DNA of 64,000 nt from Bettongia penicillata ogilbyi (GCA_023548195.1 JAJHZJ010000252.1:2170395-2234394), one strand, 5' to 3'. Positions 9,651 through 21,210 are shown, counted from the stretch's first letter. Made by a program: numbers and translations. The notes: generated by a model not told the origin, from the letters alone.

Positions 9651-12380
9651 GGGCATGTGATGGAGTTTGTTAGGAGGAAAGTCATACAGCCAACACAGAT
9701 TACCAAAGGGCTCTTACTCTGGGGTCTCTTCTTTAGGCAAAGGTACTGTATGCAAGAAGGATTTTGTTAGCCTTTTAGAGTTTAGTTTCTCAGGCTCCAT
9801 GGCTATGGGAATGTCTAGTTTCCAGGCATTAGATAATAACTCCCAGAATAATCTCAAGGATCCTAGATAGTAGTTCTTAGAATCATAGTTACAGACAGTC
9901 CTACTGAGGCTGTGCCATGAGATATTGGAGTGACATAATTGATATTTACTACTAGAATGATGATATTGCTAAAGTTAACCTGTGAGCTTAATGTTGGCAA
10001 GATGTCTTCTTTGTCTGATTGTCCAGTAAAAGCAAGAGGGCATTGGTTAGTGAGGGAGGGAAAGACCACAAGGAATCTATGGGAGGAAACTACAGGGAAC
10101 CCACAGGGGAATCTGTGCGTGCCTCAGTTGGCCCCTATTGAGGCATGAGGGGACTTCAGGGAGTGCATGAGTTGTGCCTGTCTCGCCTGACCCATTGAGA
10201 CATAGGGGTAGTTGCCCCCCACCCCTTCCCACTGACCCCTGAGAGAAGGGTGATGAGGGAACGCTGTAGGAGCTAGGTCTCCCAGCAACCATTTGAGAAG
10301 ACTAAACTAGAACAAAGCTGATTATTAACCCTTCCAAAGGTATCTGCCTGTCTGACCAGATCAAGAGTAAACCTGTTGGAGGCTAGAGACTGAAACTCAA
10401 GCGCCTCCTGTGTGTTAATTTGTGAAACCGTTACTCACCTACCTCTAGCCTCATGGAAGTTTGCCAAGACATCAGGCACCCAATCCATATCTCTCATTTC
10501 TGAGCAGGCCATTGTCATGGACACCAAGTTGAAATATCATGACTACAAAACTCTTTTCCCCATGCACTCAGGAGGAGTGATCAGACTGAGATTCCAATGG
10601 GTTTACAAGCTAAACAAAACACTCTAATTTCTCCCCAACTGCTTTTCAAATCCCTCTATGAGGCCACTTGTTTGGGGCCATTTAAGTTGCCTCAGGCGGC
10701 TCTCAAATACCTAAATGAATCTCTGAAGTCGATGATTTAGATCTTCCCTTTTATAATGAAAATCCCATCCATTCCTCTTGTCCATCCCATGTGACACTTA
10801 CCCAGATCCTTCTAACTGCTGAAAGGCTTCTCTGCTTTTTTGCCTAGATCCTTCTAACTGCTGAAAGGCTTTCTCTGCGTCATGCGAACATGAAGACCAT
10901 CTGCCTGCCACCCTCACCACACGACTACCATGGGGTTATTTGGTGCCATAGCTAGGAACGTATAATGGTCAGGAGGAGCCAAGAACTCCCAGGGTGTTAG
11001 CAGGACAATGGAAGGAAGGGGAAAAAATAGTCTCTTTTATATAGTTGTTTGTGAAACTAGGGTCTCTTGGGGTTAATTACCATGGAGAGACATGAGAGAT
11101 GAATGGTGGCTGGACAAACACGGTGGCTAAGTATGATAACTGTAATTAACTATCACAGTATTTATACATGTATTGTCAGTGTGTAAATGGAAAAAAAATA
11201 ATAGAAGGAACTATCTAGGGGAGGCTAAAAAGGCAACAAACAAAACTAAAGTAAAATAGAACTGAAACCATGCCCTCCCCCCAATAGAAAAAGGTTTTGT
11301 TTGTTTTTTTTTAATTTGCAGTAAAATTTCAGGAAGAAAGGACAAAAATATGTTTTTAAATTGTGTATCAAAATTGTACAATTCAGCAAGCAACAGTTTT
11401 TCCCAAAAATGGCAAGAAAAAAATGAGCTAAGTTCAACTCCAAATTGAAGAATTTAAGGAAACTGAAATAACATGAAAGAATAAAACGTAAAATATAATG
11501 TTCAGAGTGAGGGTATCTCCAATGTTTGTATCAGCAATGCATGCAGATTCTGCTTAAATAAGAAGAAATAAAATAGTATTCAAACCCTTAAAGCAGAGGG
11601 GAAAAAATTTAAAATATTTTTCTAAAGATGCCAGATAAGCTCATATGTAGCTCTAGTATATATGGTGGTCTAGAGGGCAGGAAGCCAGAAAGTTGTCACT
11701 CTCACTCCAAGCCTTGTGTTGGCAGGGATATTCTGCTACCCCTTCTCTCTCATGTCCTAATGGTGGATATAACTTTTCAGCTCTTCTCTTCTGAAAGTGA
11801 TTTTTTTTTCCTTGCAAACTGATCACAGGAAAAGGAAGTAGCAAGATTTCCATTTTGGTACCACTGCCATCTTATCACAGCATCCTCCAACCAAAGCTAT
11901 TGACCCTTTTGTTTAGAAAAATCAAGGTCTGAGTTTGTCTCTATGCTCTGGAAAGAATTCTTTAAAAAAAAAAAAAAGAATCAATAATTCTCTTGCTATG
12001 GCTAGAGCCCCCAGTCAGAGAATTTCTCTGGTGAATTAGATAACACAGTTGTAAAATGTATCTTTCTTTCCCCTTGAAGTACTCCTCTTAGTCCTTGGTG
12101 CAGTTTCTGGTCACCATGGTGACCCTTAGGTAAACCTGCCTAGATTCCAGTGTACCCATGCTGGCATGATTATGTCCAGTACACGTTGTCCTCCTCCATA
12201 TTCTCCTTTCCCCTCCCTTAGTGAGGAGGCTACCTTGTCAGTCAAAATCTGGCACCCATTTGTTCTACATCCTAGCAAACTCCCTGGGGCCAAAGAGGAA
12301 AACTAACTGTAGTGATTTTCATCCTGACCAGCAGTCATTTATCTAGAGTGTCCCTATTTCCTTGGCATCCCCAAGGGGTA
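9651..12380. other. Unassigned intergenic DNA
   Basis: About 2.7 kb with little recognisable repeat. Short frames on both strands (for example 9863-10148) carry no known domain. A 42-bp imperfect tandem duplication lies at 10804-10879. 11180-11860 is A/T-rich. This is one of the longest stretches of possibly unique sequence in the window. Confidence 0.35.
10804..10879. repeat. 42-bp-period tandem duplication
   Basis: AGATCCTTCTAACTGCTGAA followed by AGGCTTCTCTGC occurs at 10804 and again at 10846, separated by a T-rich linker. The two copies differ by about one base (CTTCTC versus CTTTCTC). Confidence 0.8.
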
Positions 12381-12389
12381 CTATATCTA

Positions 12390-12480
12390 CATAGGATCAT
12401 GGGATTCAGAACTGGAAAGGATGTGACCTAGTCCAATTCCTTCATTTTACAGATGAGAAAATCACAACCAATAAAAAAAA
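12390..12480. repeat. Old dispersed repeat fragment
   Basis: 'ggattcagaactggaaagga', 'gacctagtccaattccttca' and TTTTACAGATGAGAAAATCA follow the order of a mammal-wide SINE/LINE fragment also seen near 1300 and 14270. Confidence 0.45.
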
Positions 12481-12779
12481 AAGCCATCATTACCTATCTT
12501 GGAAGCCCTCTTATCAATAGATTGATATAATAAATAATTAAAATTTGGCTACTATTTAATAGTGATAAGGATATAGTTAAAGTAAGAAGTTAAATGTCCA
12601 AGTAAGCAGAGGAGTTCTGACTCTCAACCCTCCACCCTAATTAGTTTGCAAGCTTTGTGAAGGCAGAAATTGTAATTTATTCCATTTTTATATCCCCCAA
12701 ATTGAATTATTATGTATTTAATGCATTACTTTTTCCTTCTCCTTATTGGCCTTTTGAACCTCTTTTGCCATTTGGCTTA

Positions 12780-13675
12780 ATCTATTTTTTAAGGTGTTAT
12801 TTTCTTCAGTATTTCTTTTGGGTCTCCTTTAGCAAGTTGTTGACTTGTTTTTTGATTTTCTTGCATCACTCTTACTTCTCTTCTCAATTTTGCCTCTACT
12901 TCTCTTATTTCATTTTCAAAATCCTTTTTGAGCTCTTCCATGGCCTGCAACCAATTCATATTTTTCTTGGAGGCTTTGGATGGAGGAGCTTTGATTTTTG
13001 TTGTCTCCTTCTGATTGTATGTTTTGATCTTCTTTATCAGCAAAGTAAGATTTTTTAGTCTGAGTTTTTTATGCTGTTTGCTCATCTTCCCAGCCCAATA
13101 CTTGACTTTCTAACTCTTTATCAAGATAGGACTCTGCTTCCAGTGGGGTGGGTGTGGGTATACTGTCACAGGCTTCAGGCATTTTGTATAAGCTGCTCAA
13201 TTTCTCCCACAATCTACGGGCCCTGAGATCTGGAAGCAGCCACTGCCATTGCTATTGTTGCCGCTGCTGCCACCACCACCATTACTTCTGCCATCCTGGG
13301 GCTGGCACCAGACCCCAACTAGACCATGGGCTCCTCTTTCACCCAGGTATCACAGAGTTTTCCCACTGATCTTCTAGGCTGTCTTTGGCATTTGTGGGTT
13401 GAGAAGTCTGGAAACTCCCACAGGTGCTAATGATTCAGTCCCCTGAGACCTGCTCCAGTTTGTCTGTGCCTGCACATACTATGCTCCTCTCCCAGCCCAG
13501 TGCAATATACCCTTCTTGTCAACCTTCCAGATTGTCCTGGGCTGGAGATTTGTTTCATTCTGTCATTTTGTGTAACTTGTTTAAACTCATTTTTATAGGT
13601 ATTTGGAGGTGTTTGGGGGAGAATTCAAGCAAATCCCTGCTTTTACTCCACCACCTTGGCTCTGCCCCCACCCCT
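12780..13675 (-). mobile_element. L1 LINE, 5' UTR and start of ORF1 (antisense)
   Basis: Read on the minus strand, the element starts near 13675 with GGGGCAGAGCCAAGGTGGTG and GAGTAAAAGCAGGGATTTGC, the usual opening of marsupial L1 5' UTRs. It runs through a CAG/GCC-repeat-bearing leader (CCACCACCACCATT region near 13275 on plus) into ORF1 at 13085. It stops near 12780, so most of ORF1 and all of ORF2 are missing. This truncation removes the 3' part, unlike the usual 5' truncation of L1, and suggests later deletion or rearrangement. Confidence 0.7.
12789..13085 (-). pseudogene. L1 ORF1 N-terminal fragment (98 codons open)
   Basis: The frame starts MSKQHKKLRLKNLTLLIKKI and is very Lys/Glu-rich. 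Heptad-like stretches such as WLQAMEELKKDFENEIREVE and AKLRREVRVMQENQKTSQQL fit the coiled coil near the N-terminus of L1 ORF1 protein, which trimerises and binds L1 RNA. The RRM and C-terminal domains are absent because the element ends here. The start codon follows the L1 5' UTR directly, which supports this start. Not functional: roughly a quarter of a normal ORF1. Confidence 0.7.
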
Positions 13676-14105
13676 TTTCCTAACATTCTTTATTTCGTCT
13701 TTGTCCTGTCACCTTATCCTATAGTTTAGCCCTAAATAATGCCCAAGAGATACTTAACATAGTGTACATGGCAGCTTCTCTTCTCTCATTGGTCCCCAAT
13801 CACCTCTCTTTCTTTGCCTGACTTCTTTCTTCCCATCTCATCTGAGAGTTGACTCTTAAAAACATGGTGAGAAAAATGGAAGCACAGGTAAGGAGAGACC
13901 TCTCCAGCGTTTGCCTCTTAACTCTCACATTGGGCAATGCTAGAGACAGGAAAAAAAAGCTACCAGGACACTTACCACTGAGAATAAATACTGTAATCTT
14001 TAGATAACATTATAGACAACATAAATATTTCACTTGCCCCACATTTGTTATTACAAATGATGGCCAAATCCCAGTTGTTTGATCTAGCACTCCTAATATG
14101 AATGC
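13676..14105. other. Unassigned intergenic DNA
   Basis: Pyrimidine-rich then A/T-rich sequence without a diagnostic motif. Parts may be old L2. Confidence 0.3.
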
Positions 14106-14640
14106 CCTAACATTAAGGACTTGCCAAGTTCATTAATACTGACTTGGGCCTTTCCCCAGTCCTTCTCCTCGGTCTCTATGCATCATTGGGTCACCGTCTC
14201 CTCCTGGATATCGTCTTTCCTCCACCTCTATGACTCTTTTGATTCTCCCACAAATAAATCACAATGGAATAGACCTAAAGATAGAAGGAATCTCAGAGGT
14301 TACTTAGTCTCCCTCTACAGATGAGAAAACTGAGGCCTAGAGGTGTTATGCGTCTTGACTAGGGTCCTTTAGGTAGTAAGTGTCAACACCTAGGTTCTCT
14401 AGCTCCAAATTCCACACACTTTCTTCTGCACCATGCTTCTAACAGCTCATTCTCAGTTTTCTTCAATGGCACATTTTTCTTGTCTTGTTCTCAAAGCACA
14501 GATATCTCCCAAAATTTACTCCCATGTTCTCTTCTCCCTATATTTTCTTTCTTAGTTATCTTATCCATTCACTGAGCTTCAAGTAAGCCTTCTCTACCGA
14601 TGACTCCCAAATCTATTACCTTTGTACCAAAAGGACTCAT
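14106..14640 (+). mobile_element. L2 LINE coding relic, split by a MIR
   Basis: Two L2 ORF2 pieces flank a SINE. The left one (14106-14267) has 'tggatatcgtctttcctcca' and 'cctctatgactcttttgatt'. The right one (14440-14640) ends 'ctctaccgatgactcccaaa' plus TCTATTACC, the nucleotide form of the RT Y-x-D-D box region (usually 'ctatgcagatgactctcaga' in L2). Frames are broken. Confidence 0.6.
14270..14437 (-). repeat. MIR-related SINE nested in L2
   Basis: 'cagatgagaaaactgaggcc', GTCTTGACTAGGGTCCTTTA and 'gtagtaagtgtcaacaccta' are minus-strand MIR landmarks in order. Confidence 0.6.
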
Positions 14641-14689
14641 TGGTTTAATTCAAAAGGGCTGGGGGGCTTATCACTCCCTTAGTTTCAGT

Positions 14690-15285
14690 TAGTCAACATG
14701 TATTTATTAAGTACTTACTATGTGCCAGATACTGTGTCAAACTCTGGGGAAATACAGAAAATAAAAAATATTGTTCTTGTCCTCAAGGAACTGATGATCT
14801 AATTGGAATAGGAAGACAGAACGTTTGAACAGCTGTGTACATAAAGACCTATGGAATGCCAGAGGGAAGGCACTAGCAGCAAAGAAAAGACAGAAGATGG
14901 GAATTGAGCTGAGTTCTGAAGGAAGCCGGTAGACAGAAGTCAGCAGGGAGCACAGAGAATGAGAAAAGGATGGTGAAAAAGGTAGAGTAGGAGATGGAGT
15001 TTATATTCTAGGAACTATATTCCAGTGGAGCTGGAGCATAGAATATGGGAACGGGAATCAAGTGTTAGAGGTCTAGAAAGATAGGAAGGGGCTTAGTTGT
15101 GAAGGGTAAAGACCAAGTAGAACATTTTATATTTGATCTTGGAAACAATAGGGAACCACTAGAGTTTATTGAATAGGAGATAGGGGGTAATGCAGTCAGA
15201 CGTAAGCTTTAGAAAATCCTATTTGGCAGCTGAGTGGTGGATGGATTGGGGTGGAAAGAGACATGAAGCAGGCCAATCAAACAGA
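14690..15285 (+). repeat. Mammal-wide LINE-like repeat, family not named
   Basis: Opens TATTTATTAAGTACTTACTA plus TGTGCCAGATACTGTGTC, then 'tcctcaaggaactgatgatc', 'tgagttctgaaggaagccgg', 'acattttatatttgatcttg' and 'gggaaccactagagtttatt'. Related beginnings recur at 44310, 57845, 58154 and 60310, so it is dispersed. I cannot assign the clade. Confidence 0.55.
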
Positions 15286-15299
15286 CGACTGAATCACAA

Positions 15300-15667
15300 A
15301 TTTAGAGCTGGAAGGGAGCTCAAAGAGCATTTAGTCTAACCTCATTATTAAAAAAATATGAACTTGACATTTCATCAACAAACATGATCAAAACAGATAA
15401 TTGCATATAAAACTATGAATTTCCATGAGGGTACAGATTATTTTCTAAAAATATATATGCAATAAATTTATTATAGTATTTCCAATACTGTCTTGTTTGT
15501 ATCTCTTTTTGAAATATTTTCTGCTCTCTTCTGTGTATTTTGTAAAAATTCCCTTAACATTTGTTTTTTCTTTTTTTTTTTACATCACTACCATGTCCTA
15601 CCTTGACCCATAGTTCTCTTACCCTCAAGCAAATAAAAATTAAAATGAATTATTTTCCTTGTAATAA
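15300..15667. other. Short repeat fragment, then A/T-rich DNA
   Basis: 'aatttagagctggaagggag' plus 'ctcaaagagcatttagtcta' (15300-15345) is the dispersed fragment also seen at 1300 and 58275. The rest is A/T-rich with no feature. Confidence 0.35.
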
Positions 15668-15888
15668 ATAAATATAAACAGCTAAGCAGTGGATAGAGTA
15701 CTGGATCTGGAATCAGTAAGCCCCGAGTTCAGATCTGACCTCAGAGGTTTGTTGGCTTTATGATTGTGGACAAGTGACTTACCCCTTTTTTTGTCTCAGT
15801 TTCCACATCTGTAAAATGTGGATAATAATAGCACCTACCTCACAAGTTGGGAGGATCAATTATTGCAAAGCACTTAGTTTATTGGTAT
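15668..15888 (+). repeat. MIR-like CORE-SINE
   Basis: 'cagctaagcagtggatagag', 'gtttccacatctgtaaaatg', 'ataatagcacctacctcaca' and 'ttattgcaaagcacttag' appear in MIR order. Confidence 0.75.
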
Positions 15889-16019
15889 AGTTTGGCAAAA
15901 TTGTTCATGATGATTGCTTTAATTTTGTGATCAGTGGTTGTATGTTCCCTCTTTTCATTTTTTATACTAGCAATTTGGTTTCCTCTTTCTTTTTTAAAAA
16001 TCAAATTGGCCAATGATTT

Positions 16020-16259
16020 GGACAGCTAGGTGGCACAGACAGGTGGCACAGCTTGAGTACCAAGCCTGAAGTCAGGAAGATGCATCTCCCTGAGTTCAAA
16101 TCTGGTCTCAGGCACTCACTAGCTATATGACCCTAGTTTGCCTCAGTTCCCTCATTTGTAAAATGAGCTAGAGAAAGAAATGGCAAACCACTTTATGATC
16201 TTTAACAAGAAAACCCCAAAGAGATGACCATGACTGAAAAACAACAGAATTGAACAGCT
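16020..16259 (+). repeat. Mar1-like CORE-SINE nested in antisense L1, with target duplication
   Basis: Body: GGACAGCTAGGTGGCACAGA, CAGGCACTCACTAGCTATAT, AATGAGCTAGAGAAAGAAAT, 'ccatgactgaaaaacaacag'. It is flanked by AATGATTT at 16012-16019 and 16260-16267. Removing the SINE plus one repeat restores the L1 sequence. The region before the core reads GGTGGCACAGACAGGTGGCA, a small internal duplication. Confidence 0.85.
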
Positions 16260-16599
16260 AATGATTTATCTTTTTATTGCTTTAAAAATAATAAAACCAG
16301 CTCCTGGTTTTATTTATTTATAAAGTTTATTTATTTATGTGATTGTTTTTTTACTTATTTGTTAATAAATAAAGTAAAATGTTAGGGGTTTTTTGCTCTC
16401 AATTTTATTATTCTCTCCTTTGACTTTTAGGGTTTCTATTTTGATGCTTAATTGGGGATATTAAAACTTGTTCTTTTTGTCGGTTTTTTGGTTACATACC
16501 CAATTCACTGATCTGCTCTTTTCTCTTTTATTGATGCAAGGGTTCAGCGATATAAATTTTTCCCCAAGTACTTCTTTGGTGCATCCCACAAATTTTGGT

Positions 16600-17430
16600 A
16601 TATTGTCTCATTGTTGTCATTATCTTTAATGAAATTATTGATTGTTTCTATGGTTTTCCTTTTGCTCCAGTTATTCTTTTGGATTATTTACTTTCCAATT
16701 CATTTTTAATCTATGCTTCAAAAATTCTTTACTGAATGGAATTTTCATTGCATTATGGTTCAAAAGGGGTGCATTTAATATTTCTGTTTTTCTACATTTG
16801 TCTGTGAGGTTTTTATGCCCTAATACATGGTTAATTTTGTGAAGGTTCCATGTATATCTGAGAACATATTTCCCAATATTCTACAGAGGTCTGACATATC
16901 TGACTTTGCTAAATTCTGTTCATCTCTTTAACTTTTCTTCTTTATTTTAGGGTAAGATTTATCCAAGAATAAGGGGGATAGATTGAGGTCTCCCCACTAA
17001 TATAGTTTTACTGTCTATTTTCTCTGTAATTCATTTAACTCTCCCTTCAAGAACATGGATGCTATGCCATGTGGTGCATATATATTCAGTATTGGTATTA
17101 ATTCATTGCCTATGGTGCTTTTTAGCAAAATACAGTTTTCCTCATAATCTCTTTTAATTAGATCTATATTTGCTTTTGCTTTGTCTGAGATCATGATTGG
17201 TACCCCTGTTTTGTAGGATTTTTGTTCATTTTTTCTTCAGATGAAGCACGATAAATTCTATTCCAGTCCCTTAATTTTGTGTGTGTCTTTCCATTTTAAG
17301 TATATCTCTTATAAAGAACATATTCTTGGATTCTGGTTTCTAACCCTGTTGCTATCTTCTTCCATTTTAAGGGTGAATTCACCCAATTTATATTCGGTTA
17401 TGATTACTGTGTATTTCCCTCCATCCTATT
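16600..17430 (-). pseudogene. L1 ORF2 endonuclease domain relic
   Basis: On the minus strand, reading from 17430: a start region equivalent to 'NVNGMNSPIK', then SDKAKANIDLIKRD-like (near 17170), ILLK, and PILNIYAPHGIAS-like (near 17090-17060). These are landmarks of the L1 apurinic-type endonuclease (human equivalent ...ILNIYAPN...). By family knowledge this domain nicks target DNA at TT/AAAA-like sites. It is inactivated by frame breaks. The best plus-strand frame through it (17241-17579) is only a shadow. Confidence 0.7.
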
Positions 17431-17601
17431 CTCTGCTATTTATTCTCTTTTTCATCTTGCTCCCTCCTCAAAAGCTTGTTTTGCTTCTGACCAGTGCCTC
17501 ACTTAATCTACTCTCCCTGTTATCCACCCCACCCCCTATTTCTCTAAGCCCCTTGCCTTCCTACTTACCTGTTGGGTGAAATGAATTTCCATACCTAACT
17601 C

Positions 17602-17695
17602 TGTGTGTGTGTGTATGTATGTGTGTGTATGTATGTGTATGTATGTATATATACATACATATATATATACGTGTATATGTATATATACATATATA

Positions 17696-17747
<52 letters not shown>
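17602..17747. repeat. Compound TG/TA/TATG microsatellite
   Basis: (TG)n, (TATG)n, (TA)n and (TG)n blocks end in a run of about 17 TA units (17713-17746). It lies in the L1 inter-ORF spacer, where the sense L1 copy has its own short CA-rich stretch (28031-28053). Confidence 0.95.
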
Positions 17748-17748
<1 letters not shown>

Positions 17749-17999
17749 TTCCTTCTTTGAACCAGATCAAATGAGAGTAAAGTTTGAGCATTGCCTCCTC
17801 TTTTCTGTATTTTTCTTTCCATTATAAAACCTCTTCTCTGCACACTTCTTTTGTATGAGATTATTTTCCTCATTCTTCCTATCCCTTCCCCCTTCTCACA
17901 GTGTATCCCTCTTTCTCACCCCTTTATCATTCTTTTGAAGTCATCTTAACATAATATACACACTCATGATGTCTAAGTAGACTCTTTCTAAATTCAATA

Positions 18000-19070
18000 A
18001 TGATGATAAAATTCTTGGGGACTGTATGGATCATCTTTCCATATAGGAATGTAAACAATTTAACCTTATTAAGTCCCTTGTGATTTCTCACTCATATTCA
18101 TCTTTTTGTGCTTCTCTTGAATCTTATAATTAAATGTCAACTTTTCTGTTCTCTTCTGGTCTTTTCATCAGAAAGCCTACTATTTCATTGATTGTCCATT
18201 TCCCTCCCTTGAAGGATTATACTCAGTTTTGCTGAGTAATTATTGCTTATAATCCTAGCTCCTTTGTCTTCCAGAATATCATATTTCCAGGCTTCTATTT
18301 CTTTATAGTGGTAGCTGCTAAAACTTGTGTGATACTGACTGTGACTCTGTGGTATTTAAATGGTTTCTTTTTGACTGCTTTTAGTATTTTCTCCTTGATC
18401 TGGGAGTTCTGGAATTTGATTTCAATATTCCTGAGAGTTTTCAACATGTTTCTTTTTCAGGAGGTAATCAATAGATTCTTTGCCTTTCAGTTCTAAGAAT
18501 CTAGGCAATTTTCCTTTATAATTCCTTCAAATATGATGTTGAGGCTTTTTTTATCACAGCTTTCAGGTATTCCAATGATTCTTAAATTACCTTTTCTCAA
18601 TCTTTGTGCTGGGTCATAATGTTTTTCCTATGAGATATTTCAATTTTCTTTTATTTTTCCCAGTCTTTTGACTTTGTTTTATTGTTTCTTGATGTCTCAT
18701 AGAGGCATTAGCTACTTCTTCAGGAATTCTAATTTTTAAAGAGTTATTTTCTTTGGTGAAATTGTGTACCTCTCTTACTATTTGGTGATTTTTAAGGAAT
18801 TATTTTCTTCAGTTTTTTATACTTCTTTTACTAAGCTGTTAATTCTCTTTCCATAATTTTCTTGCATTACTCTAATTTCTTTTCCCAGTTTTCCCTCTAC
18901 CATTCTTATTTGATTTTTAAAAAAATTTACCCTTAAAAAAAATCTTTCTTTAACTCTTCCAGTAATTCTTATTGGGCTATGTCCAATCTTCATTTTTCTT
19001 TGAGGCTATGATTGTTGATGATTTCAAGTCATTGTCTTCTTCTGAGTTTGTGTCTTAAGCTTCCCTATCA
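18000..19070 (-). pseudogene. L1 ORF1 relic (antisense)
   Basis: In minus-strand reading this matches the sense ORF1 relic at 26.8-27.7 kb. A clear anchor is GATTATACTCAGTTTTGCTG on plus (18215), the complement of CAGCAAAACTGAGTATAGTC at 27536. The Lys/Glu-rich coiled-coil region lies near 18800-19000. Multiple stops; not coding now. Confidence 0.6.
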
Positions 19071-19237
19071 CTGTAGTGGATTTTATCTCAAGTTCTTGTT
19101 TTTATTTGCTCACTTTTTTCAGTCTATTTCTTGTCTTTGGACTTCATGTTAGAGTGGAGCTTTGCTCTGGGGATGTCTGGCCTGAAATTCTGTCCTTTCT
19201 GAGGTTCTGCTGGTTTCACAGCAGATTTCACAGAATT

Positions 19238-19830
19238 TTATCCTCCATTCAGCCACCAAAGTTATTTTCCTAAAGCCCAGAGCCAATCATATCAACCCTC
19301 CATCCCCACTCAATAAGCTCCTGTGGCTCCCTATCATCTCTAGGATCAAATGATCTTCTTGGCATTTAAAGTCCTTCATAACCTGGCCTCCTTCTATCTT
19401 TTCAGTCTTTTTATATCATACCCCCCCAACCTGTATTCTTCAGTCCAGTGACACTGGCCTCTTAATTATTCCATGAACAAGACACTCCATCTTTCAGCTC
19501 TGGGAATTTTCGTTGGATGCCCCCTGTGCTTAGAATACTCTTCCTCTTCTAATCCATCTACTAAACTCCTTGGCTTTGTTTAAGTCCCACCTGAAATCTC
19601 TTTTACTGGAAGCCTTTCCCAACCCCTCCAAATTCTGCTGCCTTCCTTCAATTAATCATTTCCTATTTATCCTGTATATGGCTTGTTTTGTATATATTTA
19701 TTTGCATGTTGTCTCCCCCATTAGGTTGTAAGCTCCTTGAGGACAGAGAAACTGTATTTTGCTTCTTTTTTATCCCCATTTATCACTTATCCCAGGGTCT
19801 GGCTTAATAATTTACTGATTGGGTGTTTCT
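19238..19830 (+). mobile_element. L2 LINE 3' end
   Basis: 'tcctccattcagccaccaaa', 'cactcaataagctcctgtgg', 'ctccctatcatctctaggat', 'tttaaagtccttcataacct', 'caagacactccatctttcag' and 'attaggttgtaagctccttg' follow the L2 3' order over nearly 600 bp. The last 30 bp are degraded. Confidence 0.85.
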
Positions 19831-19889
19831 ATTAATTTTTGAGTTGGATATCTAGAGTTAGCTAAGTGAACTACCTTATCATCTGCTAA

Positions 19890-20045
19890 AAGGGATGTTT
19901 CAGATTCCCTCATTTCACAGATGAACTAAATTAGACAGAGAGGGAAAGTGACCCAAATCTTCATCCAAAGTCACACAAGTACTAAATAGCTGAATCAGGA
20001 TTTGAATGTCAGTTTTCTAAGTCTGCATTCAGTAAACCTTCTGCA
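19890..20045 (-). repeat. MIR-like SINE fragment
   Basis: 'ccctcatttcacagatgaac', 'gaaagtgacccaaatcttca' and 'gctgaatcaggatttgaatg' are diverged minus-strand MIR landmarks. Confidence 0.5.
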
Positions 20046-20670
20046 GGAAAAAAAAAATACTGCTTCTTATTCCAACACAGAAGAAGCCTCAGAAAATATA
20101 TGTGGGGGTTCACCAATCCTTATCTTCTTGAACCTTTGGAGAACAATGAAGCTAATTGAACGCTCAGCCTTTCCTCCTCCCAAGGGGGAAAGCGTAGGCA
20201 ACATCCTTGATGGAGGTCAAGTGGAGGAGGGAGAGATTAAGGCCAACAGAAGTTTATGAAGGTAGTATGGAATTGGGAGTTGAGTTGCATTATGAAACTA
20301 GCACTGGACTCCTAAACCAAGAACAGTGTCTGGGCAGATCCTGGCTTCTGAACCTCTCAGGCATCAATCCAAGAGGGTGATTTCATTTTCCCTTTTTTCC
20401 TCTCCTCTGTTCTTTGAAGAACCTCTGTCTGTTCCGAAACTTATCTATGTTTTTAAAGCTTTTTTTATTTTAAAAATATTTCTATTTAGACAGAATTAAG
20501 GGGAAAATGTGGTTAACTAATGTATTACTGTTTTTTATTTGCTCAAAGACAGCTGAGAAGGAAGCTATGGTTGGCTAAGTACAGAGAGGGAGAGAGGGGT
20601 GCAGAAGGAGGAAAAGAGAGAGGAGATGGAATGGGGAAAGAAAAAAAGAGATGGAGAGGAGAGGAGAGAG

Positions 20671-20674
<4 letters not shown>
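20046..20674. other. Unassigned intergenic DNA
   Basis: No repeat or gene that I recognise. The last 90 bases become purine-rich and grade into the AG microsatellite. Confidence 0.3.

Positions 20675-20741
<67 letters not shown>
20675..20741. repeat. (AG)n microsatellite, about 33 units
   Basis: Uninterrupted AG repeats after an imperfect purine-rich lead-in (20590-20674). Confidence 0.98.
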
Positions 20742-20744
<3 letters not shown>

Positions 20745-20831
20745 TTTTCCTAATTGCTTAGTCTACAATCTAGGGGTTCAATTTTCAACTTGAACAAAGT
20801 AGATTTTATTGATACATACTATTATATTTTT

Positions 20832-21025
20832 GGTGTCCAGTTGTTTTCAATTATGTCCCATTCTTCGTGACCATTAAAATTTTCTTGGCAAAGACACTAG
20901 AATGGTTTGCCATTTCCTTTAGGGTCACATAGTTAGTAGTGTCTGAGGCTAGATTTGAACTCAGGAAGTTGAGTCTTTCTGACTCTAGGTCCTGGCACTC
21001 CATCCATTGCGCCACCCAACTATCC
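20832..21025 (-). repeat. Mar1-like CORE-SINE with internal deletion
   Basis: TTTTCAATTATGTCCCATTC, 'ttttcttggcaaagacacta' and 'tagatttgaactcaggaagt' are minus-strand Mar1. About 60 bp between TTGCCATTTCCTTTAGGG and TCACATAGTTAGTAG are missing. Confidence 0.8.
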
Positions 21026-21040
21026 TTGAAATTTAATTGG

Positions 21041-21210
21041 TTGTCGTTACTATTCAGTCATGTCTGACTCTTCATGGCTCCATTTGGGGTTTTCTTGGCA
21101 AAGACACTAGAGTGGTTTGCATTTTCCTTCTCCAGCTCATTTTATAAATGAGAAACTAAGGCAAACAGGGTTAAGTGACTTGCCCAGGGTCACCCAACTA
21201 GTAAGTATCT
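21041..21210 (-). repeat. Mar1-like CORE-SINE, 5' truncated
   Basis: 'attcagtcatgtctgactct', 'tttggggttttcttggcaaa', 'ttccttctccagctcatttt' and 'gacttgcccagggtcaccca' are in order. It ends at TAGTAAGTATCT, without the SINE head. Confidence 0.85.

Larger units (their letters stand above)
15890..19225 (-). mobile_element. L1 LINE, long antisense copy (5' UTR, ORF1, ORF2 start)
   Basis: Read on the minus strand from about 19225: a short leader, a degenerate ORF1 (about 19070-18000), the inter-ORF spacer with an expanded TG/TA tract (17602-17747), the ORF2 endonuclease (about 17430-16600), and the start of the RT region, which ends near 15890. RT-side signals in minus-strand reading include KKKEETKLLV, TTTDHKIKAI and NNFAKLYQ. 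These align with the KKKREKNQI...GDITTDPTEI...YYKHLY block of mammalian L1. Everything 3' of this is missing, so the loss is at the 3' side. All frames carry stops. A Mar1 SINE is nested at 16020-16259. Confidence 0.8.

Noticed and set aside
12657..13058. 133-codon plus-strand frame rich in Phe/Leu/Tyr, membrane-like
   Set aside because: It is the antisense shadow of the A-rich L1 ORF1 relic on the minus strand.
17561..17873. Frames with alternating Tyr-Ile and Thr-His
   Set aside because: Direct translation of the TG/TA microsatellite.
20520..20793. Arg-Glu repeat protein frame
   Set aside because: Translation of the (AG)n tract.
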